Source of the DNA: Pegoplata infirma
Lineage: Eukaryota > Arthropoda > Insecta > Diptera > Anthomyiidae
Length of the DNA: 64,000 nt
Direction of reading: 5' to 3'
NCBI GenBank assembly: GCA_963921195.1
Contig: OY992538.1
Span: 87,481,904 to 87,545,903 of the forward strand
A program made the position numbers and the translations under genes. The number at the start of each line of letters is the position of its first letter. Within the stretch, counting starts at the first letter, position 1. Below the pieces are notes generated by a model. That model had not been told where the DNA came from. It was given only the letters and a program-made list of their open reading frames with translations, and did no database searches. This document shows positions 1 through 12,879 of this stretch, in pieces.

Positions 1-1827
1 CTCCCCGCTCATTTTCGGTTGAGTTGGGAGTAAAAAATAATATCTATCCAGAAATTGGACTTCTAGGTTGCAAACAGACCAAGCAGTTTGAACTTTTGAC
101 CTCAAAAATGGACTAAAAAACCTTTATAGATTAATTTGGCTGTAACTCTTAAAATAAAAGTTTTTCGCAATTAACTTTCATAACAATTTTTATGTAGAAT
201 TAAAATGCAAAGATTTTTCTCTCATACTGTTTAGACCTAAATATGTCCGATCGCGGTGTTTTAAGCGGTTAAAGTCAAAATTTGGGTCAGAACTTTTTTT
301 AAAAAATTCTCGTAAATTTTTAAATTGGGGAAAATTTGAGCTCTTTGTACAATTCACTAGGGTATAGAATGTACTTTTCCAAAAAAAATTTTTTGCAAAA
401 ATATATCGACCCTTCCATGAAAAAAATCCCAAAGTTCTTCTCTGAATCTCTTTTTATTAACATTCAACCTCAATATAGGCGAATGCTCACTTTGTAATTC
501 CGTGAGTTTCGCACCGAAACATCTGTCTAGGATTTCCCTAAATATATATGGGTTATTCAGTGCCAAATTGGACACTTTGAAAATTTTTATTTTAAATTTT
601 TTAATTATTTTTAAATTTTTTTTAAAACCCATTAAAACCCCCATCCAAGTTAGTTTTCAAAATTTTTAAATTACCCGTTCCAAAGATATCGAATTTTCAA
701 AAAAAACAACTATCGTTTTCCGTATTTCTATCAAAACAAATTCAAAAATGGTCAACATTTTTTTTTAATTTTTGTTTTTTTATTAAAAATTTCTTAGTGT
801 TCTAATATGCGATTTTTAAATGATTGCACTCCTTGTTTTTTTTTCAATCTTTTCTTAAAATTTGTTATTTGATTTTTTTTTTAAATTTTTTGTGGTAAAC
901 TTAACATTTTCTTAAAGTTATAAGCTTAAGTAGATCGTGGGATTATGGTAATATATAAAAAAGAATTAAAAATAAAAAGGTAATTAATATATTCAGCGGT
1001 TTTTGAGTTTTTTTTGTTGTCTTCCAATCTTTATTAAAACACTTTGATGAAAAAAAGATAAAATTTTAACAAATTATTTCGAATTTGGACCATTTTTAAA
1101 GAAGTGATAAGTAAAAAACAGAAAAAATCGTGTTTTTTTTATAATTCCATATTTTTTGAACGGATTATCAAAAAAGATATCAAAATTTACTTGGAATGGG
1201 GTTTTGAAGGGTACTACATAATTGAAAAAATATAAAATTAAAAATTTTCCAAGTGTCCGATTTGGCATGGAATACCCCATATATACTATGTGGAATCCTA
1301 GACTTATCTTTCGTTGCGTAAAACACGCACTTACAAAGTGAATATACCCCCATAACGTGGTTGGAGGTCAAAAAAATTGTGGTTAAGAGTAGGATTTTGG
1401 CAATTTTTCATGGAAGGGTCGATATATTTTTGCAAAAAAAAATTTTTGGAAAACTACATTCAATACTCTATTAAATTATGCAAAGAGCTAAAATTTTCCC
1501 CAATTTAAAAATATATGACAATTTTTTAAAAAAAGTTCTCACCCAAATTTCGACTTTAATCGCTAAAAACACCGCTATCGGACATATTTAGATCAAAACT
1601 GTATGAGAGAAAAATCTTTGCATTTTGAATCTACAAAAAAATTGTTATGAAAGTAATTTGCGAAAAACTTTTATTTTAAGAGTTACAGCCAAATTAATCT
1701 ATAAAGGTTTTTTAGCCCATTTTTGAGGTCAAAAGTTCAAACTGCTTGGTCTGTTTGCAACCTAGAAGTCCAATTTCTGGATAGATATTATTTTTTACTC
1801 TCAACTCAACCGAAAATGAGCGGGGAG
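1..1827. mobile_element. Foldback element with arms of over 400 bp
   Basis: The window opens with CTCCCCGCTCATTTTCGG and the same sequence returns inverted at 1805-1827. The arms (about 1-430 and 1390-1827) pair with scattered differences, and the left end may extend past the window edge. The middle carries decayed family A sequence and a nested palindrome at 543-1285. No transposase is visible. Confidence 0.85.
543..1285. mobile_element. Nested foldback, TATATGGG terminus
   Basis: Termini TATATGGGTTATTCAGTGCC and, inverted, TATATGGGGTATTCCATGCC, followed on both sides by GGACACTT or GGACACTTG. It sits inside the palindrome at 1-1827. Its terminus resembles those at 29722-30840 and 5792-6872. 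Confidence 0.75.
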
Positions 1828-2275
1828 CGATAAAAAAAACAATTATGCATATATGGGTGCTCTACTGCACACCCAGAATTGCCGTTCGAAAGTTACCGTG
1901 TGTTTTATCTCGTAAATTCCAGAAAAACCCTTGCCGAAATTCACTCATTTGCTTATAACTTTTGAACCACTGGACCGATTTCGCTGGATTGCAATACCAA
2001 CCTGACCAGGTAAATGCCCAACATATATGCCAAACTTCAGGAGCCTCCGTAAGGTCTTTCAAAAGTTAGCGTGTTTTCAACAGACAGACAGACGGACAGA
2101 CAGACAGACAGACAGACGGACGGACGGACGGACATCGCTAGATCGTCTTAAAATCGATCGAGGATCATGAATATATATACTTTATGGGGTCCTACACCAA
2201 TATTTCGAGGTGTTACAAACGGAATGACAAACTTATATATACCCTCTATCACTAGAGTGGAGGGTATAAAAATTA
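1828..2275 (-). repeat. Family A dispersed repeat
   Basis: Copy on the minus strand. Recognised by CTTATATATACCCTCTATCA near one end, AACTTTTGAACCACTGGACC inside, and a GACA/GACG microsatellite at about 2082-2132. The same blocks recur at 46690-47565, 57383-57931 and elsewhere in the window. Confidence 0.8.
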
Positions 2276-2280
2276 AAATA

Positions 2281-2787
2281 AATTGAAATCGTCGAGATAC
2301 AGAGCTTTAAAATATAAAATGTGAAAAAAAGAAATACAAATTGGCACATAACCTCAATTTTCTCATCCAGATGGCAGGTAACTTGTGTCTTTTTGTCTCT
2401 TAAAAGATAGCCCTACGTATTTCCTTTCCAAAATGACCTAAATGAAGCCCAGAGGTCTTTCTGTTCTTAAGTTATGACCATTTGACGCAAATGCAAACAA
2501 TTTTTTTTTTTGGGTTTGGAGGCGAAATAACAGCACACATTCATTTGTTTTTGTAAATTAACAAGTTTAAGATTTTATTTTATTAAAACTTTTGGAAGGC
2601 AAATGGTCATAACTTTGGAATGGTAAGACCTCTGGGCCTCTTTTAGGGCAGTTTGGAAAGGTAAGAGGTAGGGCTATCTAAGTTACCTGCCATCTGGCTG
2701 AGCAAATTGACGTTATGTGCAAATTCTTATGTCTTTTTTTTCAAATTTTATTTTTAAAAGATATGTATCTCGACAATTTCACTTTAT
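2281..2787. mobile_element. Palindromic element, about 500 bp
   Basis: Imperfect inverted repeat. GTCGAGATACA and GCACATAACCTCAATTTTCT on the left pair with AAATTGACGTTATGTGC and TGTATCTCGAC on the right; the ends CAGATGGCAGGTAACTT also recur inverted. No coding potential. Confidence 0.75.
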
Positions 2788-3042
2788 TTTAATTTTTTTG
2801 TAATTGATTCTGAAAGGTATCCCAATGAACTTTCCAGCAAGCCCAAAAAAATCGGACCCCTGGTTCAGAAGTTATCAATTTTACCCTACTACCCTCCGAC
2901 CACCAATCCGAAAATTTTTAAACCGCTGCCATTTCGCACACTTGCATTTTCGGGGATGGTCGTAATGGACATATTTTTCTGAAATGAGCAAAGGAATACG
3001 CTGGTAAAATTCGGCGGGTCGTGACTGAATCACCCTGTGTAT

Positions 3043-4027
3043 TAGTTTATCCATTTGATTTAATTGAATACATCCCAAGGACTGTACAAAAAAATCTTGG
3101 TTAAATTCCTTTATCCAGTTAGTCTGTTGAGCAATTTGAATTTACCGGATTTCAAGAAAATGTGTTTTTATCAAAATTTTTGTCTAATTTATAGCTGTGG
3201 GCAACATTTTACTCAAAATTAGCCAACAGTCATTTTCAAATGGTTATTTTGGACCATAGTTACTCTGATATAAAATAATAGGCTTTTCGGACAAGGTTAA
3301 CCCTTGCCGGCACGCGGTTAAAAGTATTCCCCAATGAAATTTTAGAGAAAAGTTCTTTAATTTTTTTGAAATTCCTAACTCTAAAATTGTGTATGTGTAC
3401 AAATAATGAACAATTATAAATTTATGCAAGGTTTTCTTGAAAAATTTCTTTAACCCTTGTTGAATCAGGGCCCAAAAAATTTCAAAGAGCTGTTTTTTGC
3501 TCATAGTCAAATTGGACTTTTTTTACTTCTGAAATAATATTTTTTTTACTCTAAAAAAAAACTTTAAAAAAATTGATCAGACATTTCACCACGTCCTTGT
3601 CTTTAACCCTTGTTGAACCAGGGCCCAACAAATTTTAAACAGCTGTTTTTTGCTCATAGTCAAATTGGACTTTTTTTTGACTTTTAGGATGAGGAATTTT
3701 AAAATATTTAAGAACTTTTCTCTGAAATTTCATTGGGGAATACTTTAAACCACGTGCCGGCAAGGGTTAACGTTGTTAAAAAAGCCGATTATTTTATATC
3801 AGAGTAACTATATTCCAAAACAACAATTTGAAAATGACTGTTGGTTAATTTTAAGTAAAATGTTGCCCACAGCTATATATTAGACACAAATTTTGATAAA
3901 AACATATTTTCTTGAAATCCGGTAAATTCAAATTGCTCCGCAGACTAACTGGATGAAGGAATGTAACCAAAAAATTTTTTGTACAGTCCCTGGGATGTAT
4001 TCAATGAAATCAAATGGATAAACTAAA
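3043..4027. mobile_element. Foldback element, about 985 bp
   Basis: Left arm from TTAGTTTATCCATTTGAT, right arm ending ATCAAATGGATAAACTAA. The arms extend to nearly the centre. The block beginning AACCCTTGTTGAA and running through AGTCAAATTGGACTTTTTT occurs twice in direct orientation near the middle (about 3451-3525 and 3604-3680). Confidence 0.8.
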
Positions 4028-4763
4028 ATATTTTACAATTTTGTTTCATTAAATTTTTAAAATTGTGAAAAGTAGTTTTGAGCTCCATGCTAAAAACGTG
4101 CGTTTTTTTATACCTAGTGATAGAGGGTATATATAATAGGGTGGGGCGATTTGAACATCTTAATGGGCGCTTCGCGTTTCTGATTCTTGGGATTGTACTG
4201 AGCAAAAAAGTCAACTAGACCATACGTCTACGGTGAAAATCGAGCCTCCCGATTTTGACTTGAAGTTTTTTCTCAGACTTTATTTTTTTGGAAAATTTGC
4301 TAATTTTCTTGGGCTCATATTTCGTAAACTATTTGAAATTTTGACTTTTTTTCAAAAGTAAAGTTGTAGCCATTGTCTCAGGCTACAATTTCTCTGAACA
4401 TATTACTTAGAAAAAACTTCGTTTTCATGGTCAAAAAGTCGAAAATGTAGAAAATTCACCACTTTTTGTAATTTTTTTTTGATATTTTGGCCTATAACAG
4501 CCAAACCATTGAGATTTTCGATCCAATACTAAGACAAAAATTGTAGCCAAGACAATAGTTAAGAACTCTCTAGTACATCGCAAAAGCATTTGAACGCTCC
4601 TTCAGGCAGTTATGGCCTTGTGAAAGTGCAAATTTTTTGTGAAAATATTGATAAATTACCATTTTCAGTTGTTCATAGCGCAAAATCATAAAAATGTTCT
4701 ATTTCTTATTTTTCCACTTTTTTTATCCAAAAATATAATGTTTTTTTTTTGTTTTGTTCAATA

Positions 4764-5495
4764 CCCAGCAAAACTTAGATTACCAAATAAGGTATAAAAT
4801 AAGGTATAGGATCTCTTATTTTATACATTGCAGCATTGATGATTTTAACAGGCGATGAGACTCAAAGTAATACATCCACATTATCACAAAGAATACCAGT
4901 AAGGTATAAAATAAGTCATAAATTTATAACGAAGAATACGAGTAAGGTGTAAAATATATGATATTTTATAGGTTACGAGAAATGAAATAATATAGCATAC
5001 CAGAAGATAATATATAAGGTGTTACGAGTAGTGAAAAAGTAATTTTTTATTAAATTTACTCACGTGATTGTAAGTGAGTGTAAGTAGATAACATATGCTC
5101 GTGAGTGTGTGTCGTTAGAAATTTCCTGTCGTGAGCCCATCTCTAGTTTAAACTTATGAATTTTTTTAAAAATAATTATTTTTTATGTTATTGTAATGCA
5201 TTATGCATTCAATTATAAATAATGCATTATTTCAAACTTTCAAATAATACATAATGTAACCAAATATAAGTCATCTATGATTTAATGTTTAGAAATAATA
5301 AATATGAAATACATTTTTTCCAATAATCATGCATTACGTAGCAAATTATTAGTAATGCATTATTTTTCACTTGAAAATAATACGTTGTGGAACAAATGTT
5401 TGGTAAGACATCCTAAAATAATGCTACAAATAAGGTATATACATTACCTGGTAATGTGTTATATAATCACCACCCATTACCAAAGTTTTGCTGGG
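4764..5495. mobile_element. TA-target element with CCCAGC termini
   Basis: A 13-bp TIR, CCCAGCAAAACTT, is perfect at both ends, flanked by TA (4762-4763 and 5496-5497). The interior has repeated AAGGTATAAAATAA and AATGCATTATT motifs and no transposase. It lies inside the foldback at 4137-7774. Confidence 0.85.
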
Positions 5496-5590
5496 TATTT
5501 ATTTTGAAAATTCATTTAAAGTACAAAGTAATTGTATTGGTAGAGACAAGGTATGAATCAAGAAGAATTCCAATTTAGCGTATTTTTCAT

Positions 5591-5795
5591 TCAAAGAGGC
5601 GCTTTCTTTCGGCCTTCAGTTACAGATGCCATTATACCTTCACGGTTTTTGTCGATTGAGCGCTTAGCAACACTAGCTAGTAGCTGGACATGACGCTCCG
5701 TACCTTGAATATGACAAGGTATTAGTGGGTCTGGAAATGGTGGATCTTCATCATCTACACATTCGAGGTATTGTTGTAAATGTATTTTATGTATA
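5591..5795 (-). pseudogene. Coding remnant, unknown element-associated protein
   Basis: About 68 codons on the minus strand ending in TGA at 5591. It reads from HKIHLQQYLECVDDEDPPF through PLIPCHIQGTERHVQLL to EGRKKAPL, with normal amino-acid composition unlike the surrounding intron. The PCHxQxxERHVxL pattern reminds me of an uncharacterised arthropod protein family that I know only loosely; this is from memory and unconfirmed. The upstream side is cut by the foldback at 5792-6872. Beyond it the frame would read YTRKNYPISY before an in-frame TGA, so the gene appears to have been interrupted and is broken. It was probably carried by the hAT-type element around it. Confidence 0.5.
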
Positions 5796-6872
5796 TGAGG
5801 CATTCCACACCAAATGTCCCGCTACAGAAAAACATGTGTCCCGTAAATTTCTGAATAGGTTGTTTGGATAGCCCTATATGGAACTAAGAAAATTGCGTTT
5901 CTGGATTTTCTAATTTTCAAAAACTGGGCTTAGAAGGCGTGGTCAAATATTGGAAAAATGGTCAAATTTGTGGCGAGTTGCCTTGATTAAATATGTATCA
6001 CATTAAAACGGAATGCACCACAATCTCAAAAATTAACATTCTTATATAGTTTTGTATGGGCTATCGAATAAATTTTTTTTCTTTGGAAAATTTTCAGAAC
6101 CCGTTCTGAAATTTTCCGTTTTTTAAAAAAGTCAATTTATCAAAAAATCGGCCACTTTTTTTTCTTTTTTTTAAATTTTTTTTTTTAAGTTTAGATGTTT
6201 GCCCATCCACACAAAAAAAATTCAGAAAAACATTTTTCGTTTTTTTCTAGAAAATCGCATTTGAATTTTAAATTTTATAACAATTTTGTAATTTGCTTGT
6301 ATTTTCTTGTATTATCGTTGCGAATGAGTATTATTAATTGCATGAATATTACTCATTCGCAACGTTGATACAAGAAAATACAAGCAAATTACAAAATTGT
6401 TATGAAATTTAAAATTCAAATGCGATTTTCTCGAAAAAAAAACGAAAATTATTTTTCTGAATTTTTTTGTGTGGATGGACAAACATCTAAACTTCAAAAA
6501 AAAAAAAAATAAAAAAAGTGGCCGGATTTTTGATAAATTGATTTTTTAAAAAATGGAAAATTTCAGAACGGGTTCTGAAAATTAAAAAAAAATTAATCGA
6601 TAGCACATACAAAACTATATAAGAATGTAAATTTTTAAGATTGTGGTGCATTCCGTTTTAATGTGATAAATATTTAATCAAGGCAACTCGCCACAAATTT
6701 GACCATTTTTCCAATATTTGACCACGCCTCCTAAGCCCAGTTTTTGAAAAATTGAAAAACCAAAAACGCAATTTTCTAAGTTCCACATAGGACTTACCAT
6801 ACAAGCTATTCAGAAGTTTACGGTACACGTGTTTTTTTTCGCTGGACAGTTGGTGTGGAATGCCTCATATGT
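5792..6872. mobile_element. Foldback, TATGAGGCATTCC family, copy 1
   Basis: Termini TATGAGGCATTCCACACC and GTGTGGAATGCCTCATA, with arms of over 500 bp meeting near 6335 at ATTAATTGCATGAATAT. It is the same family as 60327-61418 and the interrupted copy at 38724-41565. It inserted in the coding remnant at 5591-5795. Confidence 0.88.
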
Positions 6873-7782
6873 AAGATATTGGATAGTTCTTACGAGTGTA
6901 CTGATCATTTCATAGTTATATGAGCAGTATTTGCTGAGTTATTTGAGCCTTCACTAAGTCTTAGTAACACCTCAAGAACATTAGTAATATTCTTGAGCTG
7001 ATATTAAAGACTGGCGCTCTCTAGGAACCAGTAGAAGAACTAAATTTGTTTTATCTCTATATTATAAAGTCTCTGGTGATCGTTTACAATAAACTAACAA
7101 AAATGCGTTAAATGAACTTAAAACAATACAAGAATAAAAAATAAGAAATAAAATAAATAGAATAAAATAAATAAATAGAATAAAAATATGAAATAGAACA
7201 TTTTTATGATTTTGCGCTATGAACAACTGAAAATGGTAATTTATCAATATTTTCACAAAAAATTTGCACTTTCACAAGGCCAAAACTGCCTGAAGGAGCG
7301 TTCCAATGCTTTTGCGATGTACTAGAGAGTTCATAACTATTGTCTTGGCTACAATTTTTGACTTAGTATTGGATCGAAAATCTCAATGGTTTGGCTGTTA
7401 TAGGCCAAAATATCAAAAAAAAAAAAATACAAAAAGTGGTGAATTTTCTACATTTTCGACTTTTTGACCATGAAAACGAAGTTTTTTCTAAGTAATATGT
7501 TCAGAGAAATTGTAGCCCGAGACAACAGCTACAACTTTACTTTTGAAAATAAGTCAAAATTTCAAATAGTTTACGAAATATGAGCCCAAGAAAATTTGCA
7601 AATTTTCCAAAAAAAATAAAGTCTGAGAAAAAACTTCAAGTCAAAATCGGGAGGCTCGATTTTCACCGTAGACGTATGGTCTAGTTGACTTTTTTGCTCA
7701 GTACAATCCCAAGAATCAGAAACGCGAAGCGCCCATTAAGATTTTTTTCCTTCCTTACTAATCGCCCCACCCTAATATATAA

Positions 7783-8345
7783 GTTTGTCATTCCGTTTGT
7801 AACTCATCGAAATATCGATCTGGGACCCCATAAAGTATATATATTCATGATGCCCGATCGATTTTAAGACATTCTAGCGATGTCCGTCTGTCCGTCTGTC
7901 TGTCTGTGGAAAATGCTCTCGCGGACAAAATATTGCACAGAGATGACTGAAACTTAACATATATATCGAAAGTTCTCCCGAAAAGTTTGGTATTGCATTT
8001 GAGCGATATCGGTTCAGCGGTTCAAAAGTTATGAACGAAAATGTAAGCACACCTCAAAAATTTCAGTACATTCAACATAACCTAAAAATACAAAATGTTT
8101 TAATTCGGCTTTTGGTTGACATATGTGAACATAGTTGAACACTAAATGGTATTTAAACAAGTAAGAACATATTTTATGAGAAAAAAAGAAAAAAATCGCG
8201 GATTTTTTTTTTACCAAAATTTTTTTTTCGCGGAATTTTTTTGTTTTTTTCAAAAGTAATTTCCTTTTAAATAAAATTGTTTGCAATAATCTTTTTGAAA
8301 TTGTGGAGGGTATCAGTACATTCGGCAAGGCCGAATTTAACTTTT
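7783..8345 (+). repeat. Family A dispersed repeat (continuation)
   Basis: Continues the copy whose start is at 4108-4136, split by the hAT-type foldback. It ends in GGCAAGGCCGAATTTAAC and ACTTTTTTACTTGT, as do other copies. The weak open frame on the other strand here is repeat sequence. Confidence 0.8.
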
Positions 8346-8407
8346 TTACTTGTTTTGACTCACGTTTGGGTGGGTTATCGATATCCGTAAAAAATAAAAA
8401 AAAAAAA

Positions 8408-9832
8408 CAAGTAAGAAAGTTATAGTCGGTTAAGACCGGCCTTATGATACCCTTCACCAGCGTTTTAGGGAAAATAAGTCCCAAGTCCAAACATGGACCG
8501 CTTGGATCTGTCTTTTGTTAGATCTTTATTTAGTGTAGAAAACACCCACAGATCAAATTTTCGTGGAATTGGTTTATATTTTTGTCAATAGACCGATTTA
8601 ACTGAATACACAGGGTAACACTTTTTTTTGCCCGGGTTCTGATAGCTAATTTTGGGTAATTGCGGTGCGCTGATTTCAAATCTGGTTATGGTTTTTTTTG
8701 GGTCAGCTCTTGTTTTTAAGATATAGCCTAAGGAATCTTTGAAAATAGGTTATTTTTGGCTAGTTTGTGAGTCCGTATTAACCAACACTTGACTTACATC
8801 CAAAAAGTGAATGACGATTTTAGGTATGTTGGATATGCTGATTCCTCTGCTCTTACTTTTGTTGAGTCATCTTTAGTTTTGGAGATAGCGTTAAAATAAA
8901 ATTTTCAAATTTATGCCCTCTTTAATTTTGTCTGAATAATTATGCACTTTTTAATAACTCTAAAAATGAAGCTGTCAGAAAAAGGCGAATACCAGTGTTG
9001 GAATCCTTGCATTCAATAGTTCGTGTTTAAAACTGAGGCTCTAAAATTAGTTTTGGAAATTATAGCCAAGCAAAGTTGGTAAAAAACGCACTTTTTCGAC
9101 TCTTTATTAGCGATTTTCTCGCGAACGCGAGCTGATGGAAAAAATTGGATTACAGATTCGGAAAATCCATAAAATCCATATAAATCAGTTGGGAAAGGTC
9201 AGGCAAATTGAAAAAGTTCAACTTTTGTCAACCTGTGATATCGGTCGAAATTTTTATATGGGGACTAAGTCCAAAAACGGTACAATTATATTCCGATTTA
9301 ATTAGGTTACTTAAGTACACGTTTAACACTTTAAAATAAAATTGTTATCAAATATTTCCATTTTTATGAATTTTGAGGGAATTATGTGAAGGACTGACCC
9401 GATTCCTTTGAAATTTGGAATAATGATTCGTGCATACAAAATTTGTTTACCTGCTAAATTTTAAAGCGATATCTGTTATAATACGGTTATTAGAGTCATT
9501 TAAGGCGAACCCAAAGGGGGCGTTTGTATTGGGGCTAGGTCTTAACATGAACCGATTTTCTCTAATTTCAATAGGCTTCGTCCTTGGGCCAAAAGATGTT
9601 TAAGTTTCAAATTTGAAGTCAATTGATTAAAAATTGCGACCTGTATCGTGCTTAAACCGATAGATGGACAGACGGACGGACGGACGGACGGACGGACATC
9701 GCTAAATCGACTCAAAAAGTAATTCTGAGTCGATCTATATGCTTGAAGGTAGGTCTAAGACTAATATTACGGGTAGTTAAAAACATCAGCACAAACTCAT
9801 TATACCCTGTACCACAGAGTGGTGTAGGGTAT
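8408..9832 (+). repeat. Family B dispersed repeat
   Basis: Starts ACAAGTAAGAAAGTTATAG with a CGGTTAAGACCGG hairpin and ends near CCACAGAGTGGTGTAGGGTA. It contains a GGAC microsatellite at about 9664-9700. Partial relatives are at 33000-33570 and 47712-47814. No open frame of note. Confidence 0.75.
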
Positions 9833-10446
9833 AATTATCAGAATATTTACGAATAAGTAAATGCAATACAATTTTTTTTTTAAATTATGTCCATTTTTTC
9901 AAAAACTCCAATTTTGACCCACGATGCGCGAACAGAAGACATGAACCGATTTTGAGCATTTTGGTTTTAAAATGCATGTGTTTACTTAAACTAACTTTTC
10001 CACACTATTAATAGTGGATCTATTTTTGAGAAGTGAACTTACTTCCAAATTTCAATTTTCTAGCTTCAGTAGCTTGGACTTTGCGATGATGAATCTGCCA
10101 GTCAGTTAGTCAGTCAGTAAGTCAATAACCCAACTCTTAACACAGATCGCGTATATCTCGGTCTGAAAGATATTACATTTGTCCAAAAGTCTCCGGGAAA
10201 TTCGAATAACAAGTTCCACGGAATAAAACCCGGACCCAATCTATACCCTTCAGTATGTTTAATTTTTTTACATTGGCAGTCGAGGAATAATTTAGCCGAT
10301 CGATATACTAAGAAGTGGTGTAGATTCAATACTTCAGGTAGTTTTTTAAATCAATACATACTCATTCAACCTTGTACCATAGAGAGGTGTAGCGAGCAAA
10401 CATGTAAAATAGATGTGATAAGAATTAAATTTTTTTTCAAACTTAC

Positions 10447-12517
10447 CTATTATACATTGACCAGGCTTATTTATATTAAATTCAGCTTGTAAATGACCAC
10501 TCTTTGTCTGATAACATCTTACGGGTAGAGCTTGTCCTCCAGGTCCCGACACTACCACATCAAATTCTCGAGCCGGGCGTTTTATAGTATCAATTGCAAA
10601 ATTAGTAGTTTTACCAACTCTAGCCTGATACAAACCCAAACCGCTAACACTTATTTCCTTGCCATTACCAGCTGGTAAAACATTAATTTCCAACGGCTTC
10701 AAAGATACGGGAACATCATTAAAGAGTATGGTAATCTTATGTGGAGAAACTCGTGTAGGATGATAAACAATTTCATAGATACCATTTTTCGAAGGACCTC
10801 TTATGGAATGAGGTACCTCGGAAGCACCACATTTAACAATAGCCGATAAATCACCCTGGCCAGCTTCATTAAGTGATACCGAAATGCTGGCGGGACGATG
10901 ACAAAAAGCCTCACCAACTTCGGTTATTTTAACTAGAGATGGATCGAATACCGTTAAGGTTCTGGTACCAATATGTTGTCTTGTCTCACGATCTATGAAT
11001 CGTATTAAATAGTTACCAGTCATGTGAGTACGGAATTCAGCAGTTTGACGATTGATAGTATAAGGTACGGGTTTATGGTCGGGTCCAACAATTTCAGCAA
11101 TTTGATCATCGGATGGAAAGTCAATCATTGCTAAACTTCCAATCTGTATAGTTTGGGCAGTTTGCTGAATATCTACACGGAAGGGACTACCGTCGACAGA
11201 CACTTCATTAAAGGTGATATTCACATAATGTTGTTCAGTAGATTGGGGAACGAATGTTACATCATATAAACCTCTAGCACAAGCTACCACCTCCGCCTTA
11301 ACGGTGCTAGTATCAGTAGAAACAACTAATTCCAACGTACCTTCACCGGCACCGGCAGCATCAACACTAAAAGTAACTGGTATACCCAAAGCAGCAGGAC
11401 CATATTGTTGTTCCAAACCACTAATCGATACTCTTGATACATCGAAAACATTACAAGAGAAAGGAGAACCATTAATGTGTTGATCAGAAGCAGTAACACT
11501 TATTAAGTGACGACCCACTACTGTAGGACGATATGTTGCAGAATAAGAATCACCTTGTCCCTGTACATCCACGTTAACATTATCTCCCGAGGGAGAAGTG
11601 ACAAACACTTGTGGTTCTATACCCTCAAAACCATCTAAATCAAAAGTATTGTCCACATTAATGGCAGCTTGTTTTAAAGCTTCTCCACTAGCTATAGCTC
11701 TAGGCAAACTTATAGGAGCCGAACCAATCTGACAAGTAAATGGTGATCCGGGCACAGGATGACCATTGAAACGTACGGATAAAGAATGTGGCGCCGCTTC
11801 GGTAGGTTTAAAATTAACCTTAAAACGTGCATTACCTTCAGATTGCACAAAATTTGGTACATTTTTACCGTTTACTGCTACAATGATTTCCAAATTACCA
11901 GCACCAGCTTGGCTGGCATTAATACCGAAACTAACACTTTTACCCACCACACCTGGGCGTATATCAGTGACGACGACTTTTTCAGCCGAATATGCTTTCA
12001 ATAAGAATGGACTTCCCTCAACATGACCACCTCCAGGTAAACGTACCTCCACCGAATGATCACCCACTTCGACTGGTTCAAACTTAATATTATACCCCAT
12101 ATGTATGGCATCTACCTTAACGGGTACGCTACGCCTAGCCGGTCCCAATACTTCAACGGTAGGTTTAGTATCCGATTCTACCACAAATTCAAACATACGT
12201 CCTACGCTAACTTTATCCATAGTTTCGGGAGATTGTATACGCGCAGCTGCCGAAACACGACATGTAAATGGTGATCCTGGTACATCTTGACCATTGAATC
12301 TTAGTTCAACAGTATGATTTTGAGCCTCACGTGGTGTAAAGCTAATGGCATAAGTATGTTGTCCTTGTGCTTGGGCTGAAGTTGGTACACGACCTCCATT
12401 GACGGTAACTTCCAAATTACCTGGCCCAGCTTGTGATGTTTCAACCAGGAATGTAACTGGTTTGCCGACAGTACCATTGCTGACATTTTTAACTTTAATG
12501 GCACCGACATCATAAAC
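10447..12517 (-). CDS. cher: Filamin (cheerio) large internal exon, about eight Ig repeats
   Basis: Exon of 2071 bp: 690 codons plus one nucleotide, acceptor CCATAAG, donor GTAAGT. It starts in phase 0 (VYDVGAIKV), directly continuing SPYAAK of the previous exon. Filamin repeats lie at about residues 1-88, 89-176, 177-264, 265-358, 359-450, 451-524, 525-614 and 615-690 (the last incomplete). Repeat ends are typical: VPGSPFTCRV, VEGSPFLLKAY, VPGSPFTCQI, INGSPFSCNVF, VDGSPFRVDI. The sixth is short (74 residues) and diverged, as often happens where filamin repeats pair. The open frame runs on past the donor into the intron, but those residues do not look like filamin. Codon use is clearly coding against an AT-rich, stop-rich background. 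The next exon is outside the window or not recognised. Confidence 0.95.
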
Positions 12518-12879
12518 CTTATGGAAATAAAAACAAAAAAATATATATTAGTCAAAGAGGTATTAACTATTTCACCAAATAAAATAGCAATTGTAAATTT
12601 TTGAAATTTACAAGGTTCACGATAAATTCAATACTTCGTGAACTGCTGGAACTATTACACTGGGTGACAGAAAAAAAACCTGGGATGCGATACTTATTTT
12701 CTTGTAGGTGTTGTCGAGTACAATAAGACGCTATCCTTAAAATTTGCGAAAAATCTTCATAATATTGAGTTACGTGTAGTTTTTACAGATATAAGTAAGT
12801 AACTTTATTTAATTTCAACCGATTTTTAATTTCTAGATGGTTTTAGAAAGAAGAAACTACTTCACAAGGCACTACTTCC

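Larger units (their letters stand above)
4137..7774. mobile_element. hAT-type foldback with 8-bp target duplication
   Basis: Termini TAGGGTGGGGCGA and TCGCCCCACCCTA, flanked by perfect copies of ATATATAA (4129-4136 and 7775-7782). The host is a family A repeat whose intact form, GGGTATATATAAGTTTG, is seen at about 2232 (inverted), 46720 and 57415, so the duplication is real. Inverted arms of about 600 bp (4137-4740 and 7160-7774) surround a CCCAG element, a short coding remnant and another foldback. TIR start and 8-bp duplication fit the hAT superfamily; no hAT transposase is present. Confidence 0.88.
1..10446 (-). other. cher: cher intron (partial), downstream side
   Basis: Begins at the GTAAGT donor at 10446 and continues out of the window. 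Foldbacks, a hAT-type element and families A and B account for most of it. 2788-3042 and 9841-10446 hold only AT-rich sequence and a decayed family B end near 10320-10395. No further filamin exon was recognised here. Confidence 0.7.

Noticed and set aside
8029..8490. 153-codon frame on the minus strand
   Set aside because: Spans the junction of families A and B and is dominated by poly-Phe/Lys; a related broken frame in 57672-57989 shows it is repeat sequence, not a gene.
10346..10446. Extension of the large filamin exon past 10447
   Set aside because: The frame stays open, but GTAAGT at 10446 is a strong donor and the following residues are unlike filamin; the phase-1 end fits a split codon.
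11766..12290. Several plus-strand frames opposite the large filamin exon
   Set aside because: Antisense shadows; the minus strand has the conserved repeats and correct splice phases.
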